Origin: Zea mays | Taxonomy: Eukaryota > Streptophyta > Magnoliopsida > Poales > Poaceae | DNA: 64,000 nt | NCBI RefSeq assembly: GCF_902167145.1 | Contig: NC_050105.1 | Location: 115,709,898-115,773,897, forward strand | Direction of reading: 5' to 3' | Shown here: one piece after another, positions 45,040 through 56,609 of the stretch | How positions within the stretch are numbered: the first letter of the stretch is position 1 | Layout: each line of letters begins with the position of its first letter | Position numbers and translations under genes: made by a program | The notes under the pieces: generated by a model | What the model was told of the DNA's origin: nothing | Database searches by the model: none | What the model saw: the letters and a program-made list of their open reading frames with translations, nothing else

Positions 45040-46892
45040 TGTCGGCGTTTCGAGACAGGGGGGGTCCCTAAGCCGACGAGTGAGTGTGCTGCGTGCCCCA
45101 GCCCAGATGGGTCGAGCGCGTGGGCGAGCACGAAGGGGGGAGAGGCGAGGTGGCCGGAGCCGAGCGTGAGAGAGGTGGAAGTCCCGCGGCCTTCGTGTTC
45201 GTCCCGCGCCCAGGTCAGGTGCGCTTGCAGTAGGGGGGTTACAAGCGTCCACGCGGGTGAGGGAAGCGAGCGGCCCCAAGAGAGCGCCTGTCTCGTCCTC
45301 GGTCCCGCGCGGCCAACCTTCTCTGAGAAGGCCCTGGTCCTTCCTTTTATAGTCGTAAGGAGAGGATCCAGGTGTACAATGGGGATGTAGCAGAGTGCTA
45401 CGTGTCTAGCGGAGGGAGAGCTAGCGCCCTAGGTACACGCCAATGTGGCAGCCGGAGAGATCTGGGCACCCTGCTGGCGTGATGTCGTGGCTGTCGGAGG
45501 TGCGGCGGAGCCTGATGGAGGGACAGCTGTTGGAGCGGTCGAGTCCCTGCTGACGTTGTCCTGCTTCCGTAAGAGAGCTGGGGGCCGCCGTCGTCATAGA
45601 GCTTGTGGAGCGCCATCATTGCCTCTCTGGCGGAGCTGGCCGGATGAGACGTCGGTCTTGTTCTCCGTGACCCGAGTCGATTCGGGGTGGGATGATGATG
45701 GCGCCTCCTGTTGACGTGGCGGTCTGTGCCCTAGGCAGGGCGACGTGGGGTTTCCTCCGAAGCCGAGGTTGAGTCTGCCTTCTGTTGCCGTGGCCGAGCC
45801 CGAGCCAAGGGGTCGGGCGAGGCGGAAGTCGTTCGGCCGAGGCCAGGGCGGAGTCCGAGCCCTGGGGCCGGGCGAGGCGGAGTTTCGCCGTCTTCCGGGT
45901 CTTAGCCCGAGTCCGAGCCCTGGGGTCGGGCGGAGCGGAGTTCGCCGTCTTCCGGGTCTTAGCCCGAGTCCGAGCCCTGGGGTCGGGCGGAGCGGAGTTC
46001 GCCGTCTTCCGGGTCTTAGCCCGAGTCCGAGCCCTGGGGTCGGGCGGAGCGGAGTTCGCCGTCTTCCGGGTCTTAGCCCGAGTCCGAGCCCTGGGGTCGG
46101 GCGGAGCGGAGTTCGCCGTCTTCCGGGTCTTAGCCCGAATCCGAGCCCTGGGGTCGGGCGGAGCGGAGTTCGCCGTCTTCCGGGTCTTAGCCCGAGTCCG
46201 AGCCCTGGGGTCGGGCGGAGCGGAGTTCGCCGTCTTCCGGGTCTTAGCCCGAGTCCGAGCCCTGGGGTCGGGCGGAGCGGAGTTCGCCGTCTTCCGGGTC
46301 TTAGCCCGAGTCCGAGCCCTGGGGTCGGGCGGAGCGGAGTTCGCCGTCTTCCGGGTCTTAGCCCGAGTCCGAGCCCTGGGGTCGGGCGGAGCGGAGTTCG
46401 CCGTGGCGCCTTTGGCAAGGCCTGACTGCCTGTCAGACTTACTCTGTCGAGTGGCACTGCAGTCGGAGTGGCGCAGGCGGCGCTGTCCTTCTGTCAGACT
46501 GGCCAGTGGAGCGGTGGAGTGACGGCGGTCACCTCGGCTCTGCCGGGGGCGCGTGTCAGGATAGAGGTGTCAGGCCACCTTTGCGTTAAATGCCCCTGCA
46601 ATTTGGTCAGTCGGTGTGGTGATTTAGTCAAGGTTGCTTCTGAGCGAAGCCAAGGCCTTGGGCGAGCCGGTGATGTGTCCGCCATAAAAAGGGGGCCTCG
46701 GGCGAGACAGAAGTCTCTCGAGGTCGGCTGCCTTTGGCCGAGGCTAGGCTCGGGTGAAGCGTGATCGAGTCACTCGTGTGGACTGATCCCTGACTTAATC
46801 GCGCCCATCAGGCCTTTGCAGCTTTATGCTGATGGGGGTTACCAGCTGAGAATTAGGCGCCTTGAGGGTACCCCTAATTATGGTCCCCGACA
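45040..46892 (-). repeat. 5' LTR (1853 bp)
   Basis: Same termini as the 3' LTR. It is longer by 115 bp, fully explained by two more 57-bp units (nine instead of seven) and one more G after the CGAGACA motif. The TATA box (minus CTATAAAAGG) is at about 45343-45352. Confidence 0.95.
45884..46396 (-). repeat. U3 tandem array, 9 x 57 bp
   Basis: Nine 57-bp units, with the same phase and start motif as in the other LTR. One unit carries CCCGAATCCGAG where the others have CCCGAGTCCGAG. Confidence 0.95.
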
Positions 46893-47984
46893 GGATGAAA
46901 TCAAGAGAGAGCTAGCTAGGATCACATGCCAATAGCACAAGGAAGGAATGAGCGAGCGAACCTTGAGGAAAACATCGCCGACGGGCTTCTTTGTGTGGCT
47001 CTCTGTCGTTGGTCGCAACCCCCGTCACCGCCCTCACTCGTCGCACATCGCGTTGTGGTCACGGTCGGGGCTGCCCTTCCGTCCGGTCGACCGGTCGAGC
47101 ATGGGGCGATCAAGCAGGACTCGAGGAGGAGGTAGCGGATTTATGGCGACGGATCGGGGTAGCAGGGCCAAGTGTGGGTTGTTGGCTTGTTGCGCCCGTG
47201 GGCGTGGAAGGCGGGGGGTGGGGGCGGGCGAAGGGATCATGAGCTAGAGGGGGAGATCGTGGAGGGAGTGAGCAGTTTGGAGGGAGATCGTGGGGGATTC
47301 CTTTGCATGGGCGTCTAGGAGTGAGCGGGTGCTCCTGAGATGGCTGAGATCGACAATGAACAGGAGAGCACGGGACAATGAATAGGCGCTAGCAGGAAGA
47401 GCTAGAGGGCGAGGGCTCGCTGGGCAGAGAAAGCAAGGGAGACTGACCCTAAAGCCAAGCTGGGTCAGGGTAGGAAGCGTGCGGCCTCCTGGCAGCTACT
47501 TGGGCCGCACCAAAGAAACACAGCCCACGCGACCTATGTCGTCGTCACGGCTTGCATATTTTTATGACCATACCAGCCAACCAACATAGCTTCTACCGGC
47601 TTATAAGCCTTCCTTCTTCAGAGAAAGCAATCGTGGTCAAATGCTCCTGCCAGTGTCAAATTGAGGCAACTTTTTGCGTGAGCAGACGTGGATCCGGTGT
47701 GTGCAAAACTAAGGGTGGCTGTCACGTGGGCGTCCGTAGTCTGCAATGTGGGCCCAACGTCCGGAGTGTGTGATGGCTTGCACGATAGGAATGGCTGAAT
47801 GGGAATGGGGGATTTTGTCACATGGGACCGGAGTGCCCCAAGTCAGGAGTTGCTCGACGTCCCACGTCACAGAATGTGATGTTTTGCCGGACAGCAGCGG
47901 AGGAGGAGCCATTATGGGTTAGTGTGGCATCAGCCATACCTTACTTTTAATAACTCTCATATATTCTACTATAATAATAAAATA

Positions 47985-48060
47985 AGACGTGGTGTGGTGG
48001 ATATGTTGTCTCTAATCTAGCAGTAGGTCTTGAGTTCGACTCATAATTCTTACAGATTTC
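47985..48060 (+). mobile_element. tRNA-derived SINE-like segment
   Basis: TGGTGTGGTGGA (47990-48001) and GAGTTCGACTC (48032-48042) resemble Pol III A and B boxes at tRNA-like spacing. No body or tail of a known SINE was recognised. Confidence 0.3.
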
Positions 48061-48076
48061 ATTTTTTACTGCCAGA

Positions 48077-48300
48077 CAGGGATGAGGGCAAAACAGAAAA
48101 CGAAAAAAGGCAGAACAGAAAATGACAGATATAGATATATATTATAAAGAGCAAAGGATTTAAATAGCTAGTAACTGTTTTGTAATACCAGGGATGAGGG
48201 CAAAACAGAAAACGAAAAAAGGCAGAACAGAAAATGACAGATATAGATATATATTATAAAGAGCAAAGGATTTAAATAGCTAGTAACTGTTTTGTAATAC
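48077..48300. repeat. Tandem duplication, 112-bp unit
   Basis: 48077-48188 and 48189-48300 appear identical; each begins CAGGGATGAGGGCAAAACAG. It is a recent, non-coding duplication. Confidence 0.95.
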
Positions 48301-48685
48301 TAAACCTGTTAAAATGTCATCTGGTCAGATTAAATTCAGGTTGTGCAACGGTGTTGCGCGCCTCGTCCCCATGCGGCCCCGCGCGGAACAATTTTGCTAG
48401 TTCGGTGACAATTTCCACCGTCATTCACGTAAGATCTCTATACTACTGTATTATGTATATATTTTTTCTTTCAAATCGTGTCGTCATTATATGCAACACT
48501 CTTTTTTATCATATATACAAGAGCTCACAGAGAAAGGCGCTCTGTGCAGCAACAATGATGCGCTGCAGCTGCAGCACTGGCCGTGTAGCAAAACTTGGCC
48601 TGCTGAACGCACGCGCTTCTCTATCTCTGTCCAAATAGACTCCTAAACAATATCCGTACTCGTGTACCGTCGTCAGTCCATCGCC

Positions 48686-51600
48686 TCACGCTCCAATCCC
48701 GATGAACTTCAGCTGCAACACAAAACCATCAGGTCAAGCACGTAGATGCCGACAGAAAGGAAGGTTTTACAGAGCATCGGTCAAAACTCACCAGGTTGTT
48801 CTTGGGCTCCTTCCAGTAGAAGCCGTGGATGAATATGGGCAGGACGTTGCAAGCGATCAGGACGTATATCATCAGCGCGTGCATCCCCATCCATTCCATG
48901 GCGACGGTCGGCCGCCGGTACCCGTAGATGTCGACCAGCGTGTAGATTCCGGAGAAGAGGAGCCCCGCCGCGCCGGCGGTGCCTAAGGTGTAGCTCAGGG
49001 TGTACAGTGGCTTGTTCATGTGTAGTCCTGGCGAAGAACACGAGCGCTCGGTCAATGACTCAATGGTGATAGATGTTCTTGATGATCAGGAAAGAGAGAT
49101 GTGCGGCCTCACTCGATCTATACTAGTGCTTACCAAAGAAGTCCATGGCGAAGGCTAGGACCAGCATGCTGAAGGAAGGGATTAGCCAGTTCATCATCCT
49201 CTCCCTGTGTTTCTGCAAAAAAAAAAAAAAAAACAGATTCAGGAGAGAGCAAAATTAGGGACTGCTGCACTGGTCAACGGTACGCTGATCAAACAGGTAC
49301 TGCAGTTTGCAAGTACCGTACCTGAAAATGCACTATGACGTGTCCGTATTGGAGTCCAATCAAGCATGTGACGATGGCCATCACGGAACTGATGAGAGCA
49401 GAAAGAAAACTACAGTCAGCATTTTTCCGTGGCTGCAGAGCTTTGCATTACGTCTGCAAAAGGAAGATTTTTTTCAAGGAATAGTGGAGAGTAGTTTGCT
49501 GACCTAAGAAGCCCTTCAGGGTCAAAAGGGGCCTGGCACCAAGAGGGTGCATCAGAAGGAAGGGGCCCATTTTGTGGCGAGTCGATGCTGCATTGCTGCC
49601 ACAGGAGAACAGAAATCAGAGATCGTACAGACAAGAGCAAGAGAAGTCTCCTGAAGAAAAAGGAATAGAAATGCTATTAAACAAAAAAAGAACCTTGGAT
49701 CGTGCATAAACAGGTCGGCCGTAGAGATGCTGGATGCCCAGGATTTTACGGTCGATCATGCCAACCGCATTGCAGCCTGGGCTGGTGTCACCTCTTACTC
49801 CACATTTCACCTAAGTAAGAAAGATTGCGAATTTGAAGCTCATCAGTAATAAAACCTCTTAGCATAAAGAAATGATGGAAGTAGAACCTACAAAGAGATG
49901 CTTCTCTGTGGAACCAGGAGCTGATGTCTGGTACTCCCAGTCAGGAACATAGGTACCGTACAACAGGGACATGTATGTGATTGCCACGACTGCACCTACG
50001 AACCTGGATATATATATTTAAAAAAGCAGTATATTACAGCGTTGGAAACACAAGAACCACCTAATACCGAACAAAATGGCTCGTGATCCTTCCCATAGTG
50101 CAGAAAGGGGAGCACTTTTGGTCTAACTAAACTCACAGTTGGTAGCGGTATCGCTTGAGCAAATCGTATCCATAGTCTACATCTTCATCTCCTCTGATCC
50201 AAATCTCACAGAGGGCGGTCAGCAAATAAGCTATTGCAATTCTCTGCAATCAAGAATGCCAGGCATCAGTTTTACATACTTACCAAGCACCAGTTTTATG
50301 TTGTCCATATGGAAAAAATACATAGCTCATAACAAAAACACGCATTACTACATATACCTGCAGTACACCCATCAGCCGTATTTCTTGAAGATCAACCCCG
50401 AAACTTAGACTGCGAACACCATGAAAGAATCCACCTGCTCAGCGCGTAGTGCAGCAAAAAAAAAAGCATCAAACACATTTTCATTTCCACGAGTGTACTT
50501 TTGGTTAGTTGAAGAAACATAGCTCAGCTGCCATCACACCTTGTAGAACAAGACCAAGACAAAACAGCTTCAGCGCACGGAGCAATGCCTTTCTCGAAGC
50601 GTCCAACTTGTCCGGAACTCTCTGTAAAACAAATCAATAAAGGTGACACGCGATCATTAATTAGGTTTCAGCCAGTCGTAGAGGTCACCGTTGGCAAGGG
50701 TGAGCATCGTCATCTCGCTTTTTTTTCTTTTTTTTTTTTTTTTGCCGGCGGCGTGTACTACCTTGTACGCGAGCGCCAGGGCGACTCCGACGATGAAGAG
50801 GAAGAAAGGCATGACAAAGTCGGCCACCGTTACGCCATCCCAGGGGGAGTGGTTCATCGCCGGAATGAATGCCCCGGCGTCATCCACGATGATCATCAGC
50901 TACAGCACGAAAAGGGACCCTTTGTTTACCTTTGTTTGAGTTATATATATAAACAAGTGTTTTGTTTCAACGAGAAAATGATAGAGAACCAACGAAACGT
51001 TGTTATTCGAGAAGTGACAACAACTTCGCACTACATATTCGTTTGGAGAGAGAAAAAAAAAAGAGAAGAAAACATGGCGGTGTGGCGCGCGCATCAGATT
51101 CCGGGCCCCAACCAAATGCATTTCACGATCGAAAGAGAATCCAACGACCGGGGGAGAGAGCGCGCGCACGGTAGCCATTACCGTCGGCAACACCGTACCA
51201 TCAGATAGAAGAAGCAAAGTGTGGCACCGCGGTGGCAACGCCAAAGAACACTGCGCGTGATATACGGTGCAAGTAGCCTAGCACACGCACTATTTTAATT
51301 AGTACTGAGCCAAGGATCCACTGAACAAAAAGAGACGAGCTTCTCCGTTTGTCGAAACGTACGTGGCGAGCAACTTAGCAGAGAGCAGTCGGTGGTGAAT
51401 CACCATTCACCAAAGCTAGCTAGCTAGCTGCTAAGAGCTTCACAGCGACGACGCCGACGGGGACCTAACCCCGCGCCGCGGCGGCGCCTACCGTGTCCGC
51501 GCGCGTAGTGGTGAAGGAGTAACTGACCAACCTCGACTAGATTATCTGCAGGCCATGCCGTGCCGTGCCGTGCTGCTCCGCTCAACAGACAAGCACAACA

Positions 51601-54600
51601 AAAAGAAAACACCAGTGATGGTGGCATGGTGCTCGATATTTTAATTAATTAAGAGAAAGCATTCGGGTCTCGGAGATGCGCTAGGCTAGATCGAGTAGAG
51701 GTAGTCAGCTAGCTAGACCGGTCACTGTCGGCAAGGTATGTGCATACACGTACTACGTCGTATGCCCCACATAGTACGACGTAGTACGTGTATGCACATA
51801 CCTTGCTGTTGGGGGCGTTGGCATCTGCTGCTGATGAATCGAGGTCCGGGCCGTCGGCACTAGCATGGACTTGGGCAAACTGGGAACGTTGAATCGTGGT
51901 CCAAGATCATGTTATATTGGTGTGGTTGTGGAAGACTCGTTCTTCCTGACAGGGTAGAACGGGTGACGTCACTCACACCTGTAGGTCGCTCCACTTCACT
52001 TTTGATGAATCCGTCCGAGAGACTTCAGTTCAAGCTTACCACTGGATCTTGACTGACTGACCTACGTTTTCGCAGTCCTCTTTATTATTTCAAGATGTCG
52101 GAGACCGTGTGTGGTGAGCCTTCAAGTCCGCGTGTGAGTGACGTCTCCCGTTCCATCGATGAGCCTGAACTGAAGTGTTCGGCTTCGTCGCGCGCACCGA
52201 CACTGGCGTGGCGCCGGTAGATCAACAAGAGCGAGCAAGCAACAGCTGCAATATCCCATCTTTCTCGGGTGGTGGGGGGCTTTTCTTCAACCCATGCCAA
52301 GGAATTTCGGCGGCGTGTTGATCGTGTCTGATGATCGCGTTCATCCCATGTGTGTGGTGTGGTGTGGGTGTGGCTCACAAGAAGCGGCCGGATGGGAAGG
52401 CGTTTCGAACATTTGGTTCGATCCATGGCGACGAGGTACGGTGTCCCCTTAGGTGCCGGATTGATGGGTCGGAACGATTCCTAACCGGATTGCTTCTCTA
52501 ATTTATATAAATTTTAATTAGCTGAAATGATCTCGGATGCAATCCGACAGAAACGAAAGAAACGAGCAAGGCCTTAGCCTGTAGCTCACGCATCCGACGA
52601 TACCCGCGTGCGTTTCGTGGTCGGCCGCGGCCCCCCCGGCCTTATATCGTAATTCTGCCCCTGTCTCCTGATGACGCGGTGCACCGACCCAACGATCGCT
52701 GGAGCACGGAACCGAGACACCCAGAGGAAAAGGATGGCCAGAAGGCAGAAGCTAACGAGAGGGACGACGGACACCACGCTCGCGTACTGCAGATGCCGGC
52801 GCTCCCGGGGCCGGATCCCGGGGCGGAGCGCCCGTCAAGCGTCACATGGCAAAAGGCACCGCTCGTCTCATGGTGTCATGGGCTTTGTCTCGACGTGGAG
52901 AGGCCACCAGCCGCTCGCCGACGCGACGTGGGCAGGAGCACAGGATCACGCACGTACGCATATGCTTTTCGGCGCACCGCTTTCCTGCTGGGGTCTCCCG
53001 GGAATATGGCCCCCCCACCGCCCTGTCGCCCGACGCGACCACGCCCAAATGCGGCTCATGCTCTAGCTACTACGTTGTTTTCCTCCTCCTGCAGCTACCC
53101 AACATTCCTATTCAGCTGTTTTCTGAACGCCGCACAGGCCGGGCTCCAGCGACCAAACACTCATGCTTTTGTCCTACTGTTCCAGACTGGTTGGCCGTTG
53201 GCATACTGTAAGGGTGGCAGGTATAATCAATCGCTTGACGTAGGCGAGCTGGAACCGGACGGGACGGGACGGGAGACCTGAAACTTAACATGACGGGAGC
53301 AGGGCTACAAATTCTCCCGTGAGGATTCGATGGGAACCCAAATTCGAAGTTTGGCCCTCCCTACGTGACAATCCCTGTTTATCTATGTCTATCATAATTA
53401 TTTGTACTCAACAATTGATCCCGACAGAGAACGGGAACAACGGGAGCAGGGATGAAATCCTCTCCGTTAATCTTTTCGGGGCTGGACGAGGGAAGCACTC
53501 TCCTAGCCCCGACCCGCCCCTGTTGCCGTCTCTATTTTGAAACTCCGGGAGTAGAAGATAGAAAGGCATACGATTAAATAATTTTTTAGTTTAAACATAT
53601 GGTTCCTATTTGTAGTATCTACTTGAGTTTATAAGCACCGTAGAAAGTAGAAACTATCTCATGGACTTTAGGCTGAGACTACAGTTAGAGCTAGTTGATA
53701 CAAAGATTCGGAAATATGGTTCCTGTTTGTAGTATCTACTTGACTTAGGCCATGTTTAGTTTCTTTAGTCTAGGGACTAAAATTTAGTTAGGGGACTAAA
53801 GTTTAGTTCTTAACATGTTTGGTTATAGGGACTAAAATTAGTAAGAATATAATAAATGACTCATAAGAAGACTAAAATGGCCTTCAACATTCTCCTGCTA
53901 TTAGTACAATTGAACTAAATGAGGGCAAATGTGGAATTAATATGATTTAGTCCCTTTTAGCCACATATTGAGGGACTATGGACTAAAGCAGTTTAGTCTC
54001 TGTTTTAGTCCTACCGTTTGACAATTTAGGAATTAAATGAGACTAAAATGGAGGGGACTAATCTTTAGTCCCTCAAACCAAACGGGACCTTAGTGAGCAC
54101 TGTAGAGAGTATAAACTATCTCATAGACTTTTAGGCAGTTATAGCTAATTGATGCAAAGACTCTAAAAACCTTTTTGTAAGAGAGCAAGTGGCCGGGCTA
54201 GCTAGATATGAGTAGTCTAGCGATACGGTTTTCCTAATTTAGATATTATTATCCATGATTCTAAGCATATTGATAAGTCAGAGTTAGAAAGGCACAAGAT
54301 TCTAAGCATCAAATAAAAGGGAACAGAGACGAAAATGCTGGCACATTATTTACAGCATCTTGCACTCTTTTTCTATTCTTTACTCCCTTTCTAGAAAATA
54401 ATAAAAATGATCACGATTCCACCTTTAATCTCTTCACCACGTTATTTGCAAATAAAAAAAGTACAGATACAAATGCCCACCTACGTATAGCTAGGGCTAG
54501 TCTGGGAACAACTTTTTCCAATAGATTTTTATTTTTACAAAGAAAATTAGTTCATTTTTCCTACCGAAATAAAAATCTTTTAAAAAAATGGATTCTCAAA

Positions 54601-56319
54601 CTAACCCTAAGCATATATATAGGCATACAAACTACTTTTAAGAGCACCTGGACTATTGTTCACTTCAGATCTAGCCCTAATTTTATATGATACTTTTAGT
54701 ACGCATTATGTCGCTCCACTTTGTTGCGAGGATGTCTCTACTATTACAGGTTCAATGAATCATTTAGGGGGTGTTTGAGAGTGAAGTTTTTTCACAGTTT
54801 TGGAAGAATACTGCAGTATTCTTAAATACTACAGTATTATATACAGAATAGTGTTTGGCAAACTGACTAAAATCTCTGTTTTCAAAACTGAAGTATTGCA
54901 AATACTATAGTTGTTTTAAGGTATTCTAAACTTAGGTCTGGACCTCAGTTTTCAAAATTGTGGTATTGTAAACTGTGGTATTGTCATGACTAAAGTATGC
55001 TGTAGTATTTCAAAAAATTGTGGTTTTCAAAAACTTTGTTTTCAAATAGGACCTTAATCTGTTGTATATTGTAAGCTGCATCCTGATATACATATATATC
55101 TGTCAATTATAAGTTGGGAACATGTACTCGTCCTCTATCAAGATCGCATGGACAGGTGAGCTAGAGTTGACAATCACGAATATTTTCTATGGGGTTCCTT
55201 TTTTTTCCCTACCAAGTTAACGCAAGAAGCTAGGTAAGCAACACTGCAACAGCGACCGGAGGCCACTAAAAAAAGTCCAATCCGTGCAAATGCGGTTCGA
55301 GTCTGACATCTTATGAACTTCCGTACGGTGTTGAACGGGGCCTTTCTTATTGCCTGGACCACACAGCCCAGCCGAGCCGAGCACCGACGGTTCGCACCAC
55401 GTTGGTGCCGAGCTGGGTGATGCGATGCGACAGGAGCAAGCTATACTCACCCTTGCGAACCCGGCAAGCCAAGCCGGTGATTGTTAATCTTGTTCAGGTG
55501 TAAACAACAATATCTCCACGGGCACCATTACGGCGATCTGACCTAATAAGCTTCTGCCTATCGATAATGCATGGCTACAGCCGAAAGAGAACAGACAAGT
55601 AAATAGACCGGCAGAAAAGCTCGGAACGGAGGGTTTGGTTTAATTGATGTTTCAGGGGAAGAAGAGAACGGAGGGTTTGATTACTCCCATGTTTAAGTAC
55701 GAACAAAAAGGGGCAAAAAGAAAAAGGCCAACTTAACTTAACTAGCGCCGCTTCTGCTACCACCACCACGCGCACCACGATTCTCCATGAACATGTGTGG
55801 TTGGTTGGCAGTAGTGGTAGTGTGGTGTGGTGGCACCAAGGCCATAGCAGAGTCGATCGTTCGACAGCAGAGAACCCACTCGGCAATCAAGCAAAGCAGT
55901 TCGATTTGTTAGGGAATTATTAAAACGTATTGCCATGCGCCGGTAAGGAAGATCGGCCAGCCAGCCAGGCAGACAGCCATTCAATGAAATAGCAGAGGAG
56001 CGAGCGAGCGAGCAGAGGGAGGATGCGAGTGGTTCTGACGTACCAGGACGGTGATCCCGCGGAACACGTCGAGCGAGACGAGGCGCTGCCGGTACCGGGT
56101 CGACGCCGGCGCCGGAGACGGAGACGGAGAGGGCGTGAACACGCGGCGCTTGGGGTAGCCGTCGCACGGCGCGGCGGTGCCGGCCTCCAGATCCGCGGCG
56201 ACGGCAGGCGCGTCGTCGCTGCGGACGAGCTCGTAGCGCCCCATCGGCCCCGCTCCCGGCCGCCGGCCGCCGCACGGCTCCGGCAACGCCCCTTCATTGG
56301 CCGCAGCAGCAGCGCCCAT
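48686..56319 (-). CDS. Heparan-alpha-glucosaminide N-acetyltransferase-like membrane protein
   Basis: Twelve exons: 56319-56044, 50899-50762, 50621-50540, 50434-50358, 50243-50137, 50003-49892, 49810-49694, 49595-49504, 49388-49322, 49212-49134, 49027-48792, 48712-48686. All junctions are GT-AG and the phases sum to 1410 nt, giving 469 residues without a stop. After a variable N-terminus comes SLDVFRGITVL, then MNHSPWDGVTVADFVMPFF. His109 there aligns with the active-site histidine of human HGSNAT. Further hydrophobic helices follow (FFLFIVGVALALA, LFVGAVVAITYMSLLYG, WLIPSFSMLVLAFAMDFF, AMEWMGMHALMIYVLIA). The animal enzyme moves acetyl from acetyl-CoA across the lysosomal membrane onto heparan sulphate; plants lack that substrate, so the plant acceptor is unknown, probably at an endomembrane. 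Intron 1 is 5.14 kb with MITEs; the others are short. An in-frame ATG at 56379 is a less likely start. Confidence 0.92.
51731..51806. repeat. Perfect inverted repeat, 32-bp arms, 12-nt loop
   Basis: Arms 51731-51762 and 51775-51806 are exact reverse complements (left arm begins GCAAGGTATGTGCATACACG), separated by TGCCCCACATAG. It lies in intron 1 of the HGSNAT-like gene, so the primary transcript would contain a 32-bp hairpin. No target duplication was seen. Confidence 0.95.
53597..54175. repeat. Local tandem duplication (~117-bp unit), second copy split by a MITE
   Basis: Copy one (about 53597-53712) and copy two (about 53713-53747 plus 54093-54175) share ATATGGTTCCTRTTTGTAGT, AAACTATCTCAT and GATRCAAAGA blocks. 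The MITE at 53748-54089 interrupts copy two. Confidence 0.8.
53748..54089. mobile_element. Tourist-like (PIF/Harbinger) MITE, 342 bp, TSD TTA
   Basis: The ends are GGCCATGTTTAGTTTCTTTA and, inverted, GGTCCCGTTTGGTTTGAGGG. They are flanked by TTA (53745-53747, 54090-54092). Many GGGACTAAA / TTTAGTCCC motifs occur in both orientations. It lies inside intron 1 of the HGSNAT-like gene. Confidence 0.88.
54767..55053. mobile_element. Second Tourist-like MITE, 287 bp, TSD TTA
   Basis: It starts GGGGGTGTTTGAGAGTGAAG and its end inverts to GGTCCTATTTGAAAACAAAG; TTA flanks both sides (54764-54766, 55054-55056). The interior has repeated ACTRYAGTATT motifs. It is also in intron 1. Confidence 0.75.
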
Positions 56320-56586
56320 GAGCACAAGCCAGGGGCGGCAGGCAATACATACAATACAGCTACAACAAGTGCGTGACAAGATGCGGCGCGGAAGGTGCGG
56401 TGCCCCCCCTCACCTGACAACTTGCGCCAACCACTCGCCGGTCGACTCGTGGTCGTGGTGGCGCGGCTCGGCTCGGCTAGTGCCTCTGCCTAGTGTTCTC
56501 GGTTTCCACCCTTCACCGCTGTTCTGCACCTCCTGATCGCAGCTTTGCAGGGCCGCCGCGAGATTGGCGAACGGGGGATGTGTGCG

Positions 56587-56600
56587 ATATAAATTTATAT
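56587..56600 (-). promoter_or_regulatory. Putative TATA box of the HGSNAT-like gene
   Basis: ATATAAATTTATAT (palindromic) lies 268 bp upstream of the proposed ATG at 56319, the only strong TATA-like sequence in the GC-rich upstream region. Confidence 0.4.
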
Positions 56601-56609
56601 CCGGGCGGG

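Larger units (their letters stand above)
32883..46892 (-). mobile_element. Near-intact Tat-lineage Gypsy retrotransposon, 14,010 bp, TSD GGATG
   Basis: LTRs at 32883-34620 and 45040-46892 are flanked by perfect GGATG duplications (32878-32882, 46893-46897). Read on the minus strand the order is 5' LTR, PBS (45037-45020), gag-protease frame (44979-41731), pol frame (41730-38482: RT, RNase H, archaeal-type second RNase H, integrase), a 3.86-kb non-coding tail, polypurine tract and 3' LTR. The two RNase H domains and absence of a chromodomain place it in the Tat lineage. By eye the LTRs differ by about six substitutions, one G and two U3 repeat units, so the insertion is young. The only visible coding defect is one TAG between gag-protease and pol. 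Confidence 0.95.
46898..48685. other. Intergenic sequence with no recognised gene
   Basis: It continues the sequence interrupted at 32882. The first 600 bp are GC-rich and gene-like in composition, but no frame with recognisable content was found. The rest is AT-rich and contains a tandem duplication and a SINE-like segment. Confidence 0.35.

Noticed and set aside
45040..45279. Open frame extending gag 100 codons upstream through the PBS into the LTR
   Set aside because: It depends on one extra G in this LTR; the other LTR lacks it and the frame closes. The sister element starts gag at the internal ATG. Judged fortuitous.
55757..56420. Alternative minus-strand frames over exon 1 of the HGSNAT-like gene
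   Set aside because: The frame ending in SLDVFRGITVL and splicing to exon 2 matches the family; the others are shadows.
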